DNA of 64,000 nt from Craterostigma plantagineum (lineage: Eukaryota; Streptophyta; Magnoliopsida; Lamiales; Linderniaceae), in NCBI GenBank assembly GCA_027422505.1, contig JAPQWV010001345.1, forward strand, positions 1 through 64,000, written 5' to 3'. How positions within the stretch are numbered: position 1 is the stretch's first letter; each line of letters begins with the position of its first letter. A program made the position numbers and the translations under genes. The notes under the pieces were generated by a model. That model was not told the origin of the DNA. It was given only the letters and a program-made list of their open reading frames with translations, and searched no databases. This document shows positions 39,745-52,321 of this stretch, piece by piece.

Positions 39745-40550
39745 GGTGGTCGGGGCAGCGGTTTTAACTCTAGGACTGGTGGCTCCTCGACGGAGCTCTT
39801 TTCTTTGTCTCTTCGCTGCTCTCGTCAATGGCTATGATAGGCTCGTCGGCCTCCTCCCACACTCGTCGATTGCCATAAGTGTATGCATGTCCTGCTCGCC
39901 CGACCTTGTGACAGACCTTGCACGGAAAAGAGAAAGTCGTGCTCAAACACGTCTAAAAAATAGCATTTATCGTCTTGCTCATTACTCTTTTTCATCGAAT
40001 CCGCCATACTAAATGTAACCTTTTCTCCATTTACTGTCAACGTCAATGACCATTCCTAACGTCTATCATGGTTTCTCCTGTGGTTAAGAACGGTCTGCCT
40101 AATATCAACGGGACATTATCATCCTCCTCCATGTCTAAAATAACGAAATCAGCAGGAATTACGAATTATCCACTTTAACTAGAACGTCCTCGATGACACC
40201 TCGAGGATACTTCAACGATCTATCGGCTAATTGCAAGCTCATCCTAGTGGGTCGTGGCTCACCTAATCCTTAGAGCTTAAACATTGAATATGACATTAAA
40301 TTAATGCTAGCACCTAGGTCAGCTAACGCACCTCAATAACTAAGTCTCCTATAAGACAGGGAATAGTAAAACTCCTTGGGTCCTTAAGCTTCTTAGGGAT
40401 CTTGCTTTGGAATATCGCCGAGCACTCTCCTCTCAGGCATACGGTGGAGACGTGTTCGAGCTTCCTTCTGTTCGTCAGCAGGTCCTTCAAGAACTTGGCG
40501 AAGCTGGGCATCTGCGTAATTGCTTCAACAAAAGGTAGGTTAATATGCAA
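39745..40550 (-). pseudogene. Protease region of the Athila-like element
   Basis: Upstream block MHINLPFVEAITQMPSFAKF and KKLKDPRSFTIPCLIGD, then the retropepsin-like active site ADLGASINLM near 40,322-40,264 (Asp-Leu-Gly in place of DTG, usual in Athila), then LTVNGEKVTFSMADSMKK. Several stops interrupt it, including one just before the active site. Confidence 0.8.
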
Positions 40551-41021
40551 TCCTTACACATACTCATAAATTTACCAAATTGTGCCTCGTCTTTATCCTT
40601 CTCTTAGTCGGGGCCGGGTAAGGAATTTTTGGCTGGTATGACTTCACCGGTGGCCGCTCGATCTCCTTGCCTTTCTTTCTCAGGCTCGACCTTCTCCTTC
40701 TCAGCTTCGACGTTCCTTCTCAACTTCAGCTTCTTAATCTGCTCCATTGTCGCCTTGCCTATCTCCATTTCTGGCTCGTCGTGGGCCTCGACCTTAGCTT
40801 TTCATTTGATTTCTTCTTAGGAGGTACATCTTGCAAAAATCTCTTCCTTTTCTCAGGGTGACCTCCTTGCAATACTCCTTAGGATTTGGTTCGGTATAAC
40901 TTGGGAGTGATCCTGAGTTCGCTCAGCCAACGCTTCGCCATCTGGCCCACTTGTTGCTCCAATTTATTGATAGAGGCATCGGTGTTCTGGGCACGTACTT
41001 CTATGTACTCCTCCATCTTAT

Positions 41022-42424
41022 TCATCCGACTCTCGTGGCTTGTGTGGTGTTGCTGAAATTGGTGATGAGCGTCTTCATCATATCATTCATTTCCCTCATG
41101 TCGTCGGACCCAGCCCCTGCAGATGTATTCTGATACGGACGTGATGTTCCTCCTTGGAAACCAGAAGATCTAGGTTGGAATCCCTGGTGGCCTTTGGGCG
41201 TTGTGGTTTTGGTTCCCATACGATAGATTTGGATGTGCTCGAGGTTGAAAACTCCGCTGGCCTTGGGAATTCCCCATATAGTCCACGTGTTCTAGTGATT
41301 GTCCGACTTGGCACTCTGAGGTCTCATGAGCTGCGCCACAAATCTCGCATTGTGGTGTATACGGCTTCTGAGGCGATGGGCTTGCCATCACGGCATGTAC
41401 TGGCTGTGTTTGCCCGGCCTTTGGAAGTAGTGTGTGATCACCGTCTGGAGCTGAGAATTGTAGTTGCAATCTGCTGTTGCAACGCCTCAATCTTTGCATG
41501 TGTAGCAGTCTCTTCGCTCACCCCAAACACTCCTGGAGTCTTAATCCTCGTGTTACCTCTCATGAAGTTGTTCCTGGAGTAGTCTTCGATTAAATTCCAG
41601 GCGTCTGTGGCATTGAGCTCACGAGCCCTCCTCCCGTGGCCGTCTAACATATGAACTGTTGATCATTGAGGCCCTCACGAAATCGGTTGATCATAGCGGC
41701 CTTCGACATCCCGTGTTGTGGACATTTCTTCAACAGCAATTTGTACCTCTCCACACTTCGTAAAGATTCTTTGAATCCTTCTGGTGAAAGAGGGAGATCT
41801 CTGTCTTCAACCTTAGTACCTTTGACAGTGGGAAGTAATGGCCGTATGAATGCTGCTAGTAGTTCTTCCCACGTAGTGATTGATCTGGGCGGTAACATCT
41901 CCAACCAATCCTTCGCCCTGTACTTGAGTGAGAATGGAAACAACATTAGTTTAATTGCATCACTCGGGACCCCATTAATCTTAATGGTGTCTGTTACTGT
42001 AAGAGAAGCCTTCAGGTGGGAGTACGGATCATCATCGGGATTCCCTTCAAACTGGGCCGTCTGAAAGATCATCTGAAGCCAGGCGTGCTTCAGCTCGAAA
42101 TTGTTGTTCTCGATCGATCGCCGATTATGTACCACCGAGGAGGCGCTCTTGAGTAGATCTTGTAAAGATTGTTCCTCTTCTTGGTCATGGTGGACCGATG
42201 CTTCTGCGTTCAGCCATCTCGACTTCTGTCTCTCGACCGTCTACAGATGCCTCTGTTCGAGAATTCTCTGCCGACTCCTGAGAGTTGTCCTCTGAGTAGC
42301 TTACTAACGCTTCTTGATAGTTACTAGCCGTGCCTTCTGAATTGTATCTGAGCTGCCTTCGCAATTTCCGCTCGAAATTTGGATCTCCTTCAACAATTGG
42401 ACCTGATGGGTTGCTTCGGGTCAT
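41022..42424 (-). pseudogene. gag of the Athila-like element
   Basis: The start MTRSNPSGPIVEGDPNF at 42,424 follows shortly after the primer site. The capsid core reads KHAWLQMIFQTAQFEG, LMLFPFSLKYRAKDWLEMLP and MSKAAMINRFREGLNDQQ. A zinc-knuckle-like CEICGAAHETSEC lies near 41,340, then VDYMGN. Frames change near 42,180, 41,640 and 41,300. Confidence 0.85.
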
Positions 42425-42598
42425 CCACCGTCAAACAGTACCTTCAATGAGTGAAAACGAAATTTAGCGAAGAACTAGACAAATACGTTGAAAAGGTAAC
42501 GAGACTAATAATCATGTAGAAACAAATAATGCAATTAACCAAAAACTGGGAAAATAGCTAAATTACCGAACTAGGGTGTTCCTAATATCCATCTACTC

Positions 42599-42616
42599 CC
42601 GGCAACAGCGCCAAAA
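42599..42616 (-). promoter_or_regulatory. Primer-binding site of the Athila-like element
   Basis: On the - strand it reads TTTTGGCGCTGTTGCCGGG, one base from the common plant gypsy primer site TGGCGCCGTTGCCGGG, complementary to the 3' end of Asp-tRNA. Confidence 0.8.
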
Positions 42617-42618
42617 AC

Positions 42619-43893
42619 TTGATCGCAAGCGTGTGCTTTAATATATTAAATAAAGGTTCGTGCCAGTATGTCAAGTAAAAATAAAACGAATATATTATAA
42701 CTAGCACCATGCGCGATAGGCAGTGTACCTATCGTTTGTAGAATAACTATAGCGAAATTCGGAGTATCGAACACGAGGAATTAATTGAGTACTAGTAGTA
42801 ACCTATCATTTCAATATTTAGCCTAAATAAAATATTTTTTTAATTGTAGTTTAATTTATAAAATATATTCTAACAACTTAACTTAGCAAAACTAACAGCT
42901 TTAAACGCAACTTAAATATTAGAAATAACCTTTTATATAAAACAAATGTGCTCTTCGAATCCCGCTAAGTATCATTGACGAGGCCGTAAATTATCGTTAA
43001 CACAAATATATTGACTAAGTCGCGGTAATCCTACTCACGTTCCGAATTTGCTGTCGCCCTAGCACGGTTGTGAGAATATATATTAATTTACCTAAGCGAG
43101 GATTGATTATTTGCTGTCGCCCTATAATCGAACTCCTATCATTTTATGAAAGGCCTAATCGTTTTTCTAGCTGTCGCTCTAAAACGATATTACCACAAAA
43201 TCACATCAACATATAGACATATTGAAGTGATATTCAAATCAACACATAGACATATTAATTTGAAAAACAATATCATATAAATGATAAATAGCCAACATTT
43301 AATGTTCACGAGTATTTTAGTCCAATAAATTCTACCTAGCGTTATCTCATCCAAGCACATAAAATAATTAGCTACTCATAGTTTATGACGGAAACAAGAG
43401 AGACGAATATCAAAGGCGAAAACATAATTTCTTCCCTGATTTTAGCTCTGATAACGTCGCGCTCCGTCAATGCCTTCCTCGCAAATAGATTCTGCCCTCA
43501 CGTCTCTCTCAGCCGTGTGCGTACCTCTACCCTCAACTGCGTATCTGGCGCTGCGCAAGCTCCCGTTCCCTGCTGCCCTACGTGCGTACGTCTCTGAGTG
43601 ATTTATCGATCGAGCGGGTGGCGAGCGACCAAAAGATGGCTGCGGTTTCAGCTGGCGTTTCAACTCCTTATGGCTGTCCCTCAGCGCGAGCAGCAAACTC
43701 AGTTTCTCCTCAGTTTTGTAAGCTCGCTAAGTTCCTTGATAAGTGTATGCTTCAGCTCTTTTTCGGCAGTGTGTTGTGTAGATGCTGTCCTTCAACGTGG
43801 GTGTTTGCGAAACAGAGAGTGGGTTCTTGATGCTGTGCGAGGTTCGACTGAAGAGAGCAAAACGTTGGGAAAGCTGCTGCCCCTTGAGATGGT
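42619..43893 (-). repeat. 5' LTR of the Athila-like element (~1.27 kb, outer edge approximate)
   Basis: The inner edge is set by the primer site. The outer edge is set by where A2 homology restarts. It holds three copies of GCTGTCGCYCTA near 43,049, 43,112 and 43,160, and paired TAGACATATT words. No matching LTR was found on the other side. Confidence 0.65.
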
Positions 43894-44979
43894 TGCTTGA
43901 GAGACGGAAGGAATTCAAAGGAAAGTGAGCTTATCTCTTCATCGTCTTCCAATTCAACATCCGTTTCCTTTTTTTTTTCGGCGTCTTTCTTCTTTTCAAT
44001 CTTTTTCCTCTTTTTCTTTTAAGAACTATCCCTTTTATGTATGCTCAAGCTGAAGCTCCGCTTCTCCATGAGGCTCTAGGAGATTATCGTAGGCGAAGTT
44101 CTTCTTGTTGGTTCTCGGGCCGATACTGAGCTCCTCTTCTCTTAATCCCTATTGAGGTTTCAGAGATTATCAATTTGGAGAAGTTCTCGGTTATGGAATT
44201 CGTACCCGAGGCTGCACTCCTCTTCTCGTTTTCCGATATAAGACCGGATTATCGTTGGAGAAGTTCACTTCGTGGTGCTCCTCTTCCAGCCGTTCTGACG
44301 AGCGTACGAGATTATCCTTGGAGAAGTTCACAGCATGATCCATGCCACTTTCTACAAGGTAGTCGGAAGACCGGTTCCTTGGTCTGATTTTTGCGCGTTG
44401 AGCAATGCATTCTTTTGTCATCATCTTACTTTTTTTTGTTACCTCCCCTCCTTTTCTCATTTGAACAACCATTCGAAGAGTATAAAGTTCGGTTGAAGGC
44501 TGGGAATGAGTTTTAAATGAAGCGGAGAAGGCTCAAAGTGGATGACTAAGGGCTAACATGGGGAAATTTATATAAGGCCGAATGAGGGATAACCTAAACT
44601 CCCTTATCATTTTCCTAACGATCTAATGCAAGATGAGTATGAAGCCAAGTATCACTAGTTAAGACAAACAATTGATGTGTGACTCACTATAAGGCTTGAA
44701 TCCTCACATTTATAGGGGCTTTGTGTCTAGTGGAGCAACCTAATGACCTTTAGACACAAGAATGCGACTTAGACTGACAAAATTAAGCAATTAAATCAAT
44801 CGCATGTCGAGGGGTAAAATTCTAAGTGACTTTAGATCAAAGCATCCTAAAGGATTCGTCATACCCTTTATATTATATAGAAATATATATTTTTTTATCA
44901 CGCAAGATAAGAACCAATAAGCATAGAAAACACATAGAATAGAGCATGTGATAGCATAGAAGATCAGGTAATGCACATA
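43894..44979 (-). other. 3' spacer of element A2
   Basis: Reverse-complement homologue of A1 5,076-6,165, including the four-unit GATAATC-containing repeat (about 44,070-44,350). No coding capacity is apparent. It carries a short run encoding an acidic stretch (EDDEEISSLS) shared with A1. Confidence 0.7.
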
Positions 44980-46640
44980 TTACGTAAGATTCAACATGCC
45001 AAATTTCCGACAGGAATTGAAATCGTTCTCATCCAATGCCTTGGTGAAAATGTCGGCAAGTTGAAACTCGTGTTCACAAAGTACATCTCTATCGTGCCTT
45101 TCTACGTGATCTTTGATAAAATGATATCTAATGTCTATGTGTTTTGTGCGTGAATGATGAACAAGATTGCAAGTAATGGCGATTGCACTCTGACTATCAC
45201 TATAGATGGGTATATTATTCAGATGTATCCATAGTCGCGAAGCTGTGTCCGCATCCACAGCATTTGTGAGCAACAGCTGGCAGCAGCTACGTATTCTGCT
45301 TCGGCCGTCGAAGTTGACACACAGCTCTGCTTTTGGATGACCAGCAAACCAGCTTTTTGCCTAAAAATTGAGCGCCACGGGACGTGCTTTTCCTGTCCAT
45401 CGGCAACCTGCATAGTCAGCGTCAGTGTAACCGATAAGTTTAAAATTCGTACCCTTTGGATACCATAGGCCAAGGGTAGAGGTGTCCTTAAGGTAGCGTA
45501 AAATTCTTTTGACGCGAGCATATGGGATTCTTTGGGATCGGCTTGAAAAACGGGCACACAAGCATGTGCCAAACATGATGTCCGGCCGGCTCGAAGTAAG
45601 GTAGAGAAGAGATCCAATGATACTGCGATACAGTGTGATGTCGACCGATTTATAAGAGGGATCCGCATCCAACTTGCAGCTTGGGGACATAGGAGTGCTG
45701 AGAGACTTGCTCTGGTCTTGATGAAATTTTCAGAATATCCTTGATATATTTTGTCTGACTGATGAAAATTCCATCATTGAGCTGCCTGACTTGAAGTCCT
45801 AAGAAAAATTGCATCTCTCCCATGTGACCATCTCGAATTGATCTTCATGAGATCTCCAAACTTCTTGCAGAGCCGAGGATTTGTTGATCCGAAAGATGAT
45901 GTCATTGACGTATACTTGGACGACCATCACATCTTTGTCATGCCATTTAATGAAGAGGGTTGTGTCTATCGTTCCTCGTATGAATCCAGACTTCACGAGG
46001 AAATCACTCAGGACATCGTACCAAGCACGAGGGGCTTGTTTTAGTCCATAGAGAGCTTTGTCCAAGCGAAGACATGATCGGGATGTTCTTGATCAACGAA
46101 ACCTTCCGGCTGAGCAACGTAGACTTCTTCTTTAACATGCCGTTGAGAAAGGCGGTTTTAACATCCATCTGATAGACTTTGAAGTCTTTGTGAGCCGCAT
46201 AAGCCAGCAGGAGGCGGATAGCTTCGATACAAGCAACAGGAGCATAAGTCTCGTCGTAGTCGATGCCTTCCTGTTGATTGTATCCCTTAGCAACTAGCCT
46301 TGCTTTGTCCTGATCACTTCACAATCTTCATTTTTCTTATTCTTGAAAACCCATTTAGTTCCGACCACTGTTTTCCCATGTGGACGGGGTACCAAAAGGT
46401 CGACACTTGAAGACGTTCGAATTGATTGATCTCCTCTTGCATTGCAATTGTCCAACCCGTGGTCTCGAAGTACGTCTGCTACTTTGGTAGGCTCGTTTTT
46501 GCCTCATGAAGCAACTGAAAAGACTATGTTGACGACGTGTCCTCACACCAACCGAGGGATCGCCAATTATCTGATCAACCGAGTGGCCTCTCGTCCACTT
46601 GCGTTCATGATGCAAGGCTGAAGTCGATGCGTCAGCCATC
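44980..46640 (-). pseudogene. Reverse transcriptase and RNase H of element A2 (broken)
   Basis: From high to low coordinates: a degraded RT N-terminus, [31 protein letters not shown] (the YVDD palm motif has Asn for the first Asp), TLYRSIIGSLLYLTSSRPDI, RYLKDTSTLGLWYPKGTNF, DADYAGC, STAEAEYVAAASCCSQ, and the end FQLADIFTKALDENDF. Several frameshifts are present. Confidence 0.88.
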
Positions 46641-46827
46641 TGTGGATCTAGATTGCCTATAGTCTCAGATTGATCATTTGTCTAAGGAAGTTCCAATACT
46701 GCACTTGGATTGATCGTCTCAGATGCGACGACGACTGTAGGTTCTTCGGTGTTCTGAGGCAATTCTGAATCGGGTGGGGTAGAGGTGTGAGATGAACTTG
46801 GTACGTTGGTCTCGTTTGGTAGATAAT

Positions 46828-48330
46828 TCATGTTGGTGTAGGCGTGTATGACCGATATACCGGTTCGAAGAGAGAATCCAAGTCGTCTATTGCAAGTCTC
46901 GTTGCTTCGTCTGACACTGATCCTGAAGTTGTTGCCATCTTCTGTTGGTTTGGTGCCAACACACCAATGATTACGGGTTCTGAAATGTTGTCTTCAGAAG
47001 CCAACGGGTTAGGCACAGGTCCTGGACTGAATTGACCAGAAGCCATATCTGCCACTTTCGGAAAGTTACATTATAGCTTTCCTTAATAGTTCGGTTGGAC
47101 TTGATGTATACTCGGTTCCCTTTGATGTTGAAGAATACCGACAATGTAGCTAATGCTTTAGGGTCAAACTTTGCACGTTGCTCTCGGTCGTTCGCCACAA
47201 AGCACTTGCACCCGAAGACTTTAAGAAAGAGATGTTGGGCACTCTAATATTTCACAATCTCATACGGAGTCTTGTTGAATCGTTTGTGAACCACCGTCCT
47301 GTTTGAGTTAAAACAAGCGGATTAACTGCTTCAGCCCATAGAAAGTGTGGAAGTTTCGATTGGATCAGCATTGTACGAGCGGCTTCCACTAGTGTTCGAT
47401 TTTTCCTTTCAACGACCCCATTTTGTTGAGGTGTTTTGGCGGCTGAAAATTGTTGACTTATTCCAAGTTTCTGATAAAACTCACTGAGGTGATTGTTCTT
47501 GAACTCAGTGCCGTTGTCTGTTCGAACGACTTGAATAGTATGTTGCGGCAGATTTTGAGTAGTGTTCACAAAATGATAATCAAGTCACCGGTCTCATCTT
47601 TCGTTCGGAGGAACTTAGTCCACGTGTAGCGAGAACAGTCATCCACAATCACTAGGACATACTTTCTTCCATTGATACTCTGAGTCTACATCGGACCACA
47701 GAGATCCCTGTGAATTAGTTCCAATGGTCGAGAAGTAGACGCAATTGCTTGACGTGATGAGATGCTCGCTTCATTTTCCTAATTGACATGCCGAACAGTT
47801 ACGCTCCTTTTGTAGTAGTATAGTGGAAGACCGTGAACCAACTTTTTCGTAGAAAGACGTTGGAGAGCTTTCATATTCAGATGAGACAGCCGTTGATGCC
47901 ATAAGCTGGTTTCCTATGTTAATCAGTCTGAGAAATGAGGCATACAACTGTCGAGGGCCGCACAGACGCAGGTTGATCGTGTAAAGATCGGATCTCCGAG
48001 GTCCTTGAAGGAGTTCTGTGTCCTGACTATCCACAATTCTGCATCGGTCAGCATGGAAGACCACCTGGAAGCCTTTGTCACAGAATTGGCCTATGCTGAA
48101 CAAGTTATGGCGGAGGCCTTCGACGTACGAGACTTTGATGGTCAGATTCTTCATAGTGATATCCCCAAGTCCTAGAATCGGGCTGAACGTTGTTTCCAAA
48201 TCTGACTTTGCCGTTTGGTCGGTCTTTGTAGTTGCTCAGCAGCTCTTGACTACCACTCATGTGTGTGGAGCAACCAGAGTCGAGGTACCACACATGATGG
48301 ATCTGCAAAAACAATTTAGAGAGCTTTAGG
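46828..48330 (-). pseudogene. Protease and integrase of element A2 (broken)
   Basis: Protease starts at IHHVWYLDSGCSTHMSG (about 48,300). GAG-pre-integrase is damaged. The integrase core shows VRTDNGTEFKNNHL, then ERKNRTLVEAARTML with the catalytic Glu at about 47,400. The linker follows to 46,828. The preceding gag-type frame ends WVPKAL then TAA, as in A1. Confidence 0.85.
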
Positions 48331-49705
48331 TACCCACTTAAACATGGGTCCTCTCGGATTAGCAGATTTAGTTTTGGGTTCAGATATGACTCCTAAATCT
48401 ATTTTTGGAAGAGTTTAATAACCCATTGCACTTTTGAAAAAGTGGGGTTTGGGTTTTGCCTCTATAGGAGAGTTGGCCCTTTTTGCCTTTGTCGTCCTAC
48501 GCGGAGATTTAGGAACCCATTGGGAGAACCTACAGGGAAGGTTAATTTTCTGCACGTACAAATGCTTTGGAGGGTTTGACTGAGGAAAAGATCTTTTCTT
48601 GTGATAGTCTCCTAAGGTGCTTGGGGGATTTAATTTCTAGGGGATACCTCAGGTGAGCACATTCATGTATAGCGCCATAAGCTTTCTTTATGGCTGGATC
48701 TTGTTCCTACGTGTCTTCTTGTGGCATTCGTTCAGAATGATTAATTTTGACGTAGAGCCTATTTCAATGTTGGTGCTTCTAAAGGTGATCGGCTGAAGTG
48801 AATAAGTAGAAGCAATTATCTTAAAAGTGGAAATAGCTCTTTATTTCTACGAGTGTCTTTTATTATAACAGAAGGAGTAGCATGCTCAGAAACATTTAAG
48901 TCTAATGGCTCCTCTTCTTATCTTAGTGCTAGACACTCGCCTTTGCTTTTAGTGCTTACGCTACGCTCCCTGTAGACGTAGTAAAGTGAATTAGTCATAG
49001 CACTCTTAACAGAATTATTTGCAATATTTATCTTTCAAAGGCGATTTTTCATTTTTCACGCTTTTTGTAATAGCGTGAGAGGTAGTTTGGGGGGACGAGG
49101 AAGCCTTGAGATTTTCCATCTCCTTAAAGAATTTTTTCTTTTCAGCTTCGAAATTCTCTCGTTCTTTTTCTAACTTTGCCTGTGACTCCTCTATCTGTTT
49201 TATGATAGGAGGTTTGTAGAGAGAATTTTTATAATTAATGGTTTAACTTCCTCGTGGTGTGTTCGAGAGTCAGGAGGTAGAATTTGAACTAAATTGCAGA
49301 CAGGCGTTAGAGTTTCTTTCCTATTTTTGTCCCTTTCATTTAGTTCTTTGTAGTCAAAGGGGATTTCTGGACCATGTGGACCTGTCTAATGGATGAGCTT
49401 CTAAGTTAGTGATCTTAGAGAGTAGCTTCGGTTATCCTACAATTTAAAATGGGTTTCTCGTTGAGATTTCTAACCAAGCAATTGTAGTTATTTGCTAGCC
49501 TATCTTCTAATTCCCTAATCTTTTCCTCTGCTGTCCTAATTGAGGTTGACTAGTCTCTCTAGAATGGAGGCCTTGGTAAGTTCATCTATTTTTGCACTAG
49601 AGCTCCTAAGTTCTTGTTCGAGACTTATCTTCTCCTGAGCTCTCTCAAGTTCGTTCTCTACTTCCTTATACTTCTCTGCTCACGTTTCATGTTAGCGTAT
49701 TGCTT
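48331..49705 (-). pseudogene. Coiled-coil C-terminal gag region of element A2 (heavily broken)
   Basis: No long frame survives, but the nucleotide sequence matches A1 1-1,581 throughout, and 49,430-49,530 is nearly identical to the first 120 bases of the window. Confidence 0.8.
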
Positions 49706-50937
49706 TTAATATGATTCTAACATGGTCAATAAGGTGGAAGGAGTGACTACCTCATTTGCAGACGTGGATGCATTGTCGTCGTCCGTACGAGTGGATGTTT
49801 CGGCGTCTAATTCGTTGTCGAGACGGGCCATGAGAGCTAAGTTCTCTTCTTCGGAGCTCGACGTGTCCTCGAGCCATTGATCCTGTTCGGCCATGAGAGC
49901 TGCTCCAGCTTCTCTTTGTTTTGTCAATTGAAGCTTCCTGGAGTAGTAGTTTGCATCTCTTTTCTTTGGGAGAGTGCACTCTCTGGCGAAGTGTCCTGCT
50001 TTGCCACAATTAAGACATTTGTTAGTCGCTTTGGGATTCTTGACTTCGGAACTCTCCGGAGCACGTTCTTTGTTCTTGGAGCTTGTAGTCCGAATTCTAT
50101 TGACTGAGGTTGAAGACTTCTTCTTGAAGTACTTCTTGCTCATCATTTGTCCAATGAGAACTAACTGTTTTCCAAGGGCTTTCATGTTCGGCTCGATGTC
50201 GGAGTCCGATTCCTCTTCCGACTCTGATGATGAAGGTGGCCTAACGATCTTATCCTTTCTTGATCTTGTGCTCCTCTTCTCCGAGACTAAGGCAACCGTG
50301 TCATCGGTTTTTGCCTTTCTGCTCTTTGGTGATCTCGCGGATATCTTCCTCATGCTGAGCGAGATTGTCGAACACGGCATGGACATCCAACTCCTCTAGA
50401 TCTTTGTTTTGTCGTATTTGAGTGGATAGTTTCTTCCATCCCGTTGAGAAGAGTGAGGTATCTTTGGTAGATCTTATATAGACTCTCCTCCAGCTTTGTT
50501 TTGAAGGAGTCGTAAGCAGTGAGAATGTTCGCCTTCTGGCCTTTTTTACCAACTTCCGTCCTTTGCATCATCCTATGCAGCTCATCCCACATCCCTTTGG
50601 CCGATGTAAGGCTGTCGATTTGTCTGTATATATCGTTGGGGATGCCCTGCATAAGGGTATTCATGGCTACCAGATCATCCTTAGCTCGAGCTCTTTCCTC
50701 CAGAGAGTATTCTCTAGGCTCCTATAGTCGCCTAGAAGCTGGAATTGCTGGAGTAGCTGTTTCGTCCCCGGGTACATGGACCAAGAACTGTGCCGGTCCC
50801 TCTTCAAGGGACTTCAGTAGATTTTCGGCTTGATCCTTTAGAGCAATGAAATTCAGAAAGCGGCTTCTCCACACTGTGTATTCGCCTCTTTGCAAGATCG
50901 GCAGACGGTTGTCATTTCCAAGTGAGTATGCATCCAT
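49706..50937 (-). pseudogene. gag N-terminal and zinc-knuckle part of element A2 (frameshifted)
   Basis: The start MDAYSLGNDNRLPILQRGEY at 50,937 is followed by VWRSRFLNFIALKDQ. After a frame change comes the UBN2-type core (MNTLMQGIPNDIYRQIDSLT, KGMWDELHRMM, YDSFKTKLEESLYKIYQRYL). After another comes a Ser/Lys-rich stretch and the CCHC knuckle CLNCGKAGHFAREC near 50,000. An acidic tail follows to 49,706. The order is normal for copia gag. Confidence 0.88.
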
Positions 50938-51970
50938 GTTTGTATTGTAGTCGAGTTGTTGAAGGATCTTCGTTAATTGTTTCGAAGGTTGAAGATGATG
51001 TAATGTGCTTCACAAGTGACAAAATTCGTTAGTAGCGTTTGATTCGAAAATTAGATCGAGAATTATTTTTGATTCAATCTTAAGTTTGATCGAAATTAAT
51101 TCCGTCGAGATAGTGTACTGAGTACTGTTCTCGTGCGAGAAATTTTGTCAGAGGGATATTTTACGAGCGAGATAATTGCTCAAAATCATTCGGTCGAGAA
51201 AAATTTCTTGATCGTGAATTTATTTCGATCGTAAAGAAACAGTACGTTAGTAAGTTTCTCGACAACTCAAAATAAATCTGTTGACTAGAAAAGTTTCTCG
51301 AGTATAAATGATTTTCGCCTGGTCAAACGTTAAAAGGTTTGACTGAAAAAGTTTTTCGAGTGAAGTTTTTTACGCATGCAAAGTCAAAAATAAGTCTTCC
51401 TCGAAAAAGTTTTTCCGCTGTAAATGCTCGAGAAATATTTTTTTAACTAAAATCCGTTTCTACTGATGACGATTCTAGCGCTGACTACGTATTCTGACGA
51501 AAAAAATTCTCGCGCTAAGTTTAGAGAAACTAATCCTGAGCGCAAAACTTAGCGAGAAAAATTAACAGAATACGATTAACACTAATTCGAGCAAAAACAA
51601 AGAATCAGATAGTGAAATTTGAGGCAATTGCTCGCAATTAAGTACTAATCACGCACGAACAAGCAATTAAACACGTTAGGAAGCAAAATATATCGAATTT
51701 GATCAAAATCAGAACATGTTCTTCATGTTCTTCGCAAACAGTAACACGCAAAAGCAATTCAATCCTAGAAATCGAAGTTTAAATTCTACAGAACTGATCG
51801 CAATGATGATCTATCACTTAAACAAGCACAGAAACACCAATTCAAGTCAATTAAGCATAGAATTAGCTATTGGATCGAAAAAGTTTTCGCGCCAAACTGT
51901 TCTTCGATGAACAGTATCCAGAAATGATTTTCCAATTCTAACAATTTTCGATTCAAAACAGAACGAATCT
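50938..51970 (-). other. 5' leader of element A2
   Basis: About 1 kb of AT-rich, non-coding DNA between primer site and gag start, dense in TTTCTCGA and CGATCGTAAA words. Similar wording occurs in the B leader (54,208-56,126) and in the A1 stretch before the 3' gene (7,080-8,758). Confidence 0.65.
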
Positions 51971-51983
51971 GCTCTGATACCAA
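51971..51983 (-). promoter_or_regulatory. Primer-binding site of element A2
   Basis: TTGGTATCAGAGC on the - strand, complementary to the 3' end of plant initiator Met-tRNA, one base from the LTR edge. Confidence 0.9.
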
Positions 51984-51984
51984 T

Positions 51985-52310
51985 TGTTAGGTCCTACGAT
52001 TAACAACTCTACGATCCTAGGCTAGAATTCATAGTAATTCGATCGTTTAGATAAGCAATTGAATTCGATCGAAAACTCTAACGAAGAACAAGAGAGAGAA
52101 TTCGAGTAGAGTAAGAAAATTACTGTTGTTTCTCTCTCTAGAAATCGAATTGCAACCTTTCGGATCAATTCTAAAACTTTCTCTATTAAGTTCAATTGAT
52201 TTACAAGTATTTATACCAAAGAAACTTGGTATAAATATCAACTAGTCCTAATCTAAGGACTACTATACAAAACGCCCCTAATTACAAGGACAACTAATGA
52301 AAATCAAGCA
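51985..52310 (-). repeat. 5' LTR of element A2 (family A), outer end decayed
   Basis: In + orientation it begins TGTTAGGTCCTACG. It matches A1's LTR through the palindromic TATA region (TATTTATACCAA / TTGGTATAAATA, near 52,208-52,237). The last ~20 bases expected at the outer end are replaced or mutated, so the edge is approximate. Confidence 0.8.
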
Positions 52311-52321
52311 CAAATTCTATC

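Larger units (their letters stand above)
36883..43893 (-). mobile_element. Athila-like Ty3/gypsy retrotransposon, 3' LTR not found
   Basis: The order on the - strand is LTR, primer site, gag, protease, RT, RNase H, integrase. gag with ELKHAWLQMIFQTAQFEG and VDYMGN, protease with ALADLGASINLMSYSMFK, and RT with FMDDFSVFG place it in the Athila group. Frames are broken in every gene. The right boundary is where homology of element A2 resumes (~43,893). The left limit is only the end of pol. Confidence 0.85.
43894..52310 (-). mobile_element. Element A2: second copy of Sirevirus family A, 3' end missing
   Basis: On the - strand it has 5' LTR, primer site, leader, gag, coiled coil, protease, integrase, RT, RNase H and the first ~1.1 kb of the 3' spacer, where it stops against the Athila-like LTR at a point equivalent to about 6,165 in A1. 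It lies inside the + strand fragment F, whose sequence begins at ~52,322. It supplies the gag half missing from A1. Confidence 0.9.

Noticed and set aside
43040..43175. CRISPR-like spaced repeat
   Set aside because: Only three imperfect 12 bp words in a plant LTR.
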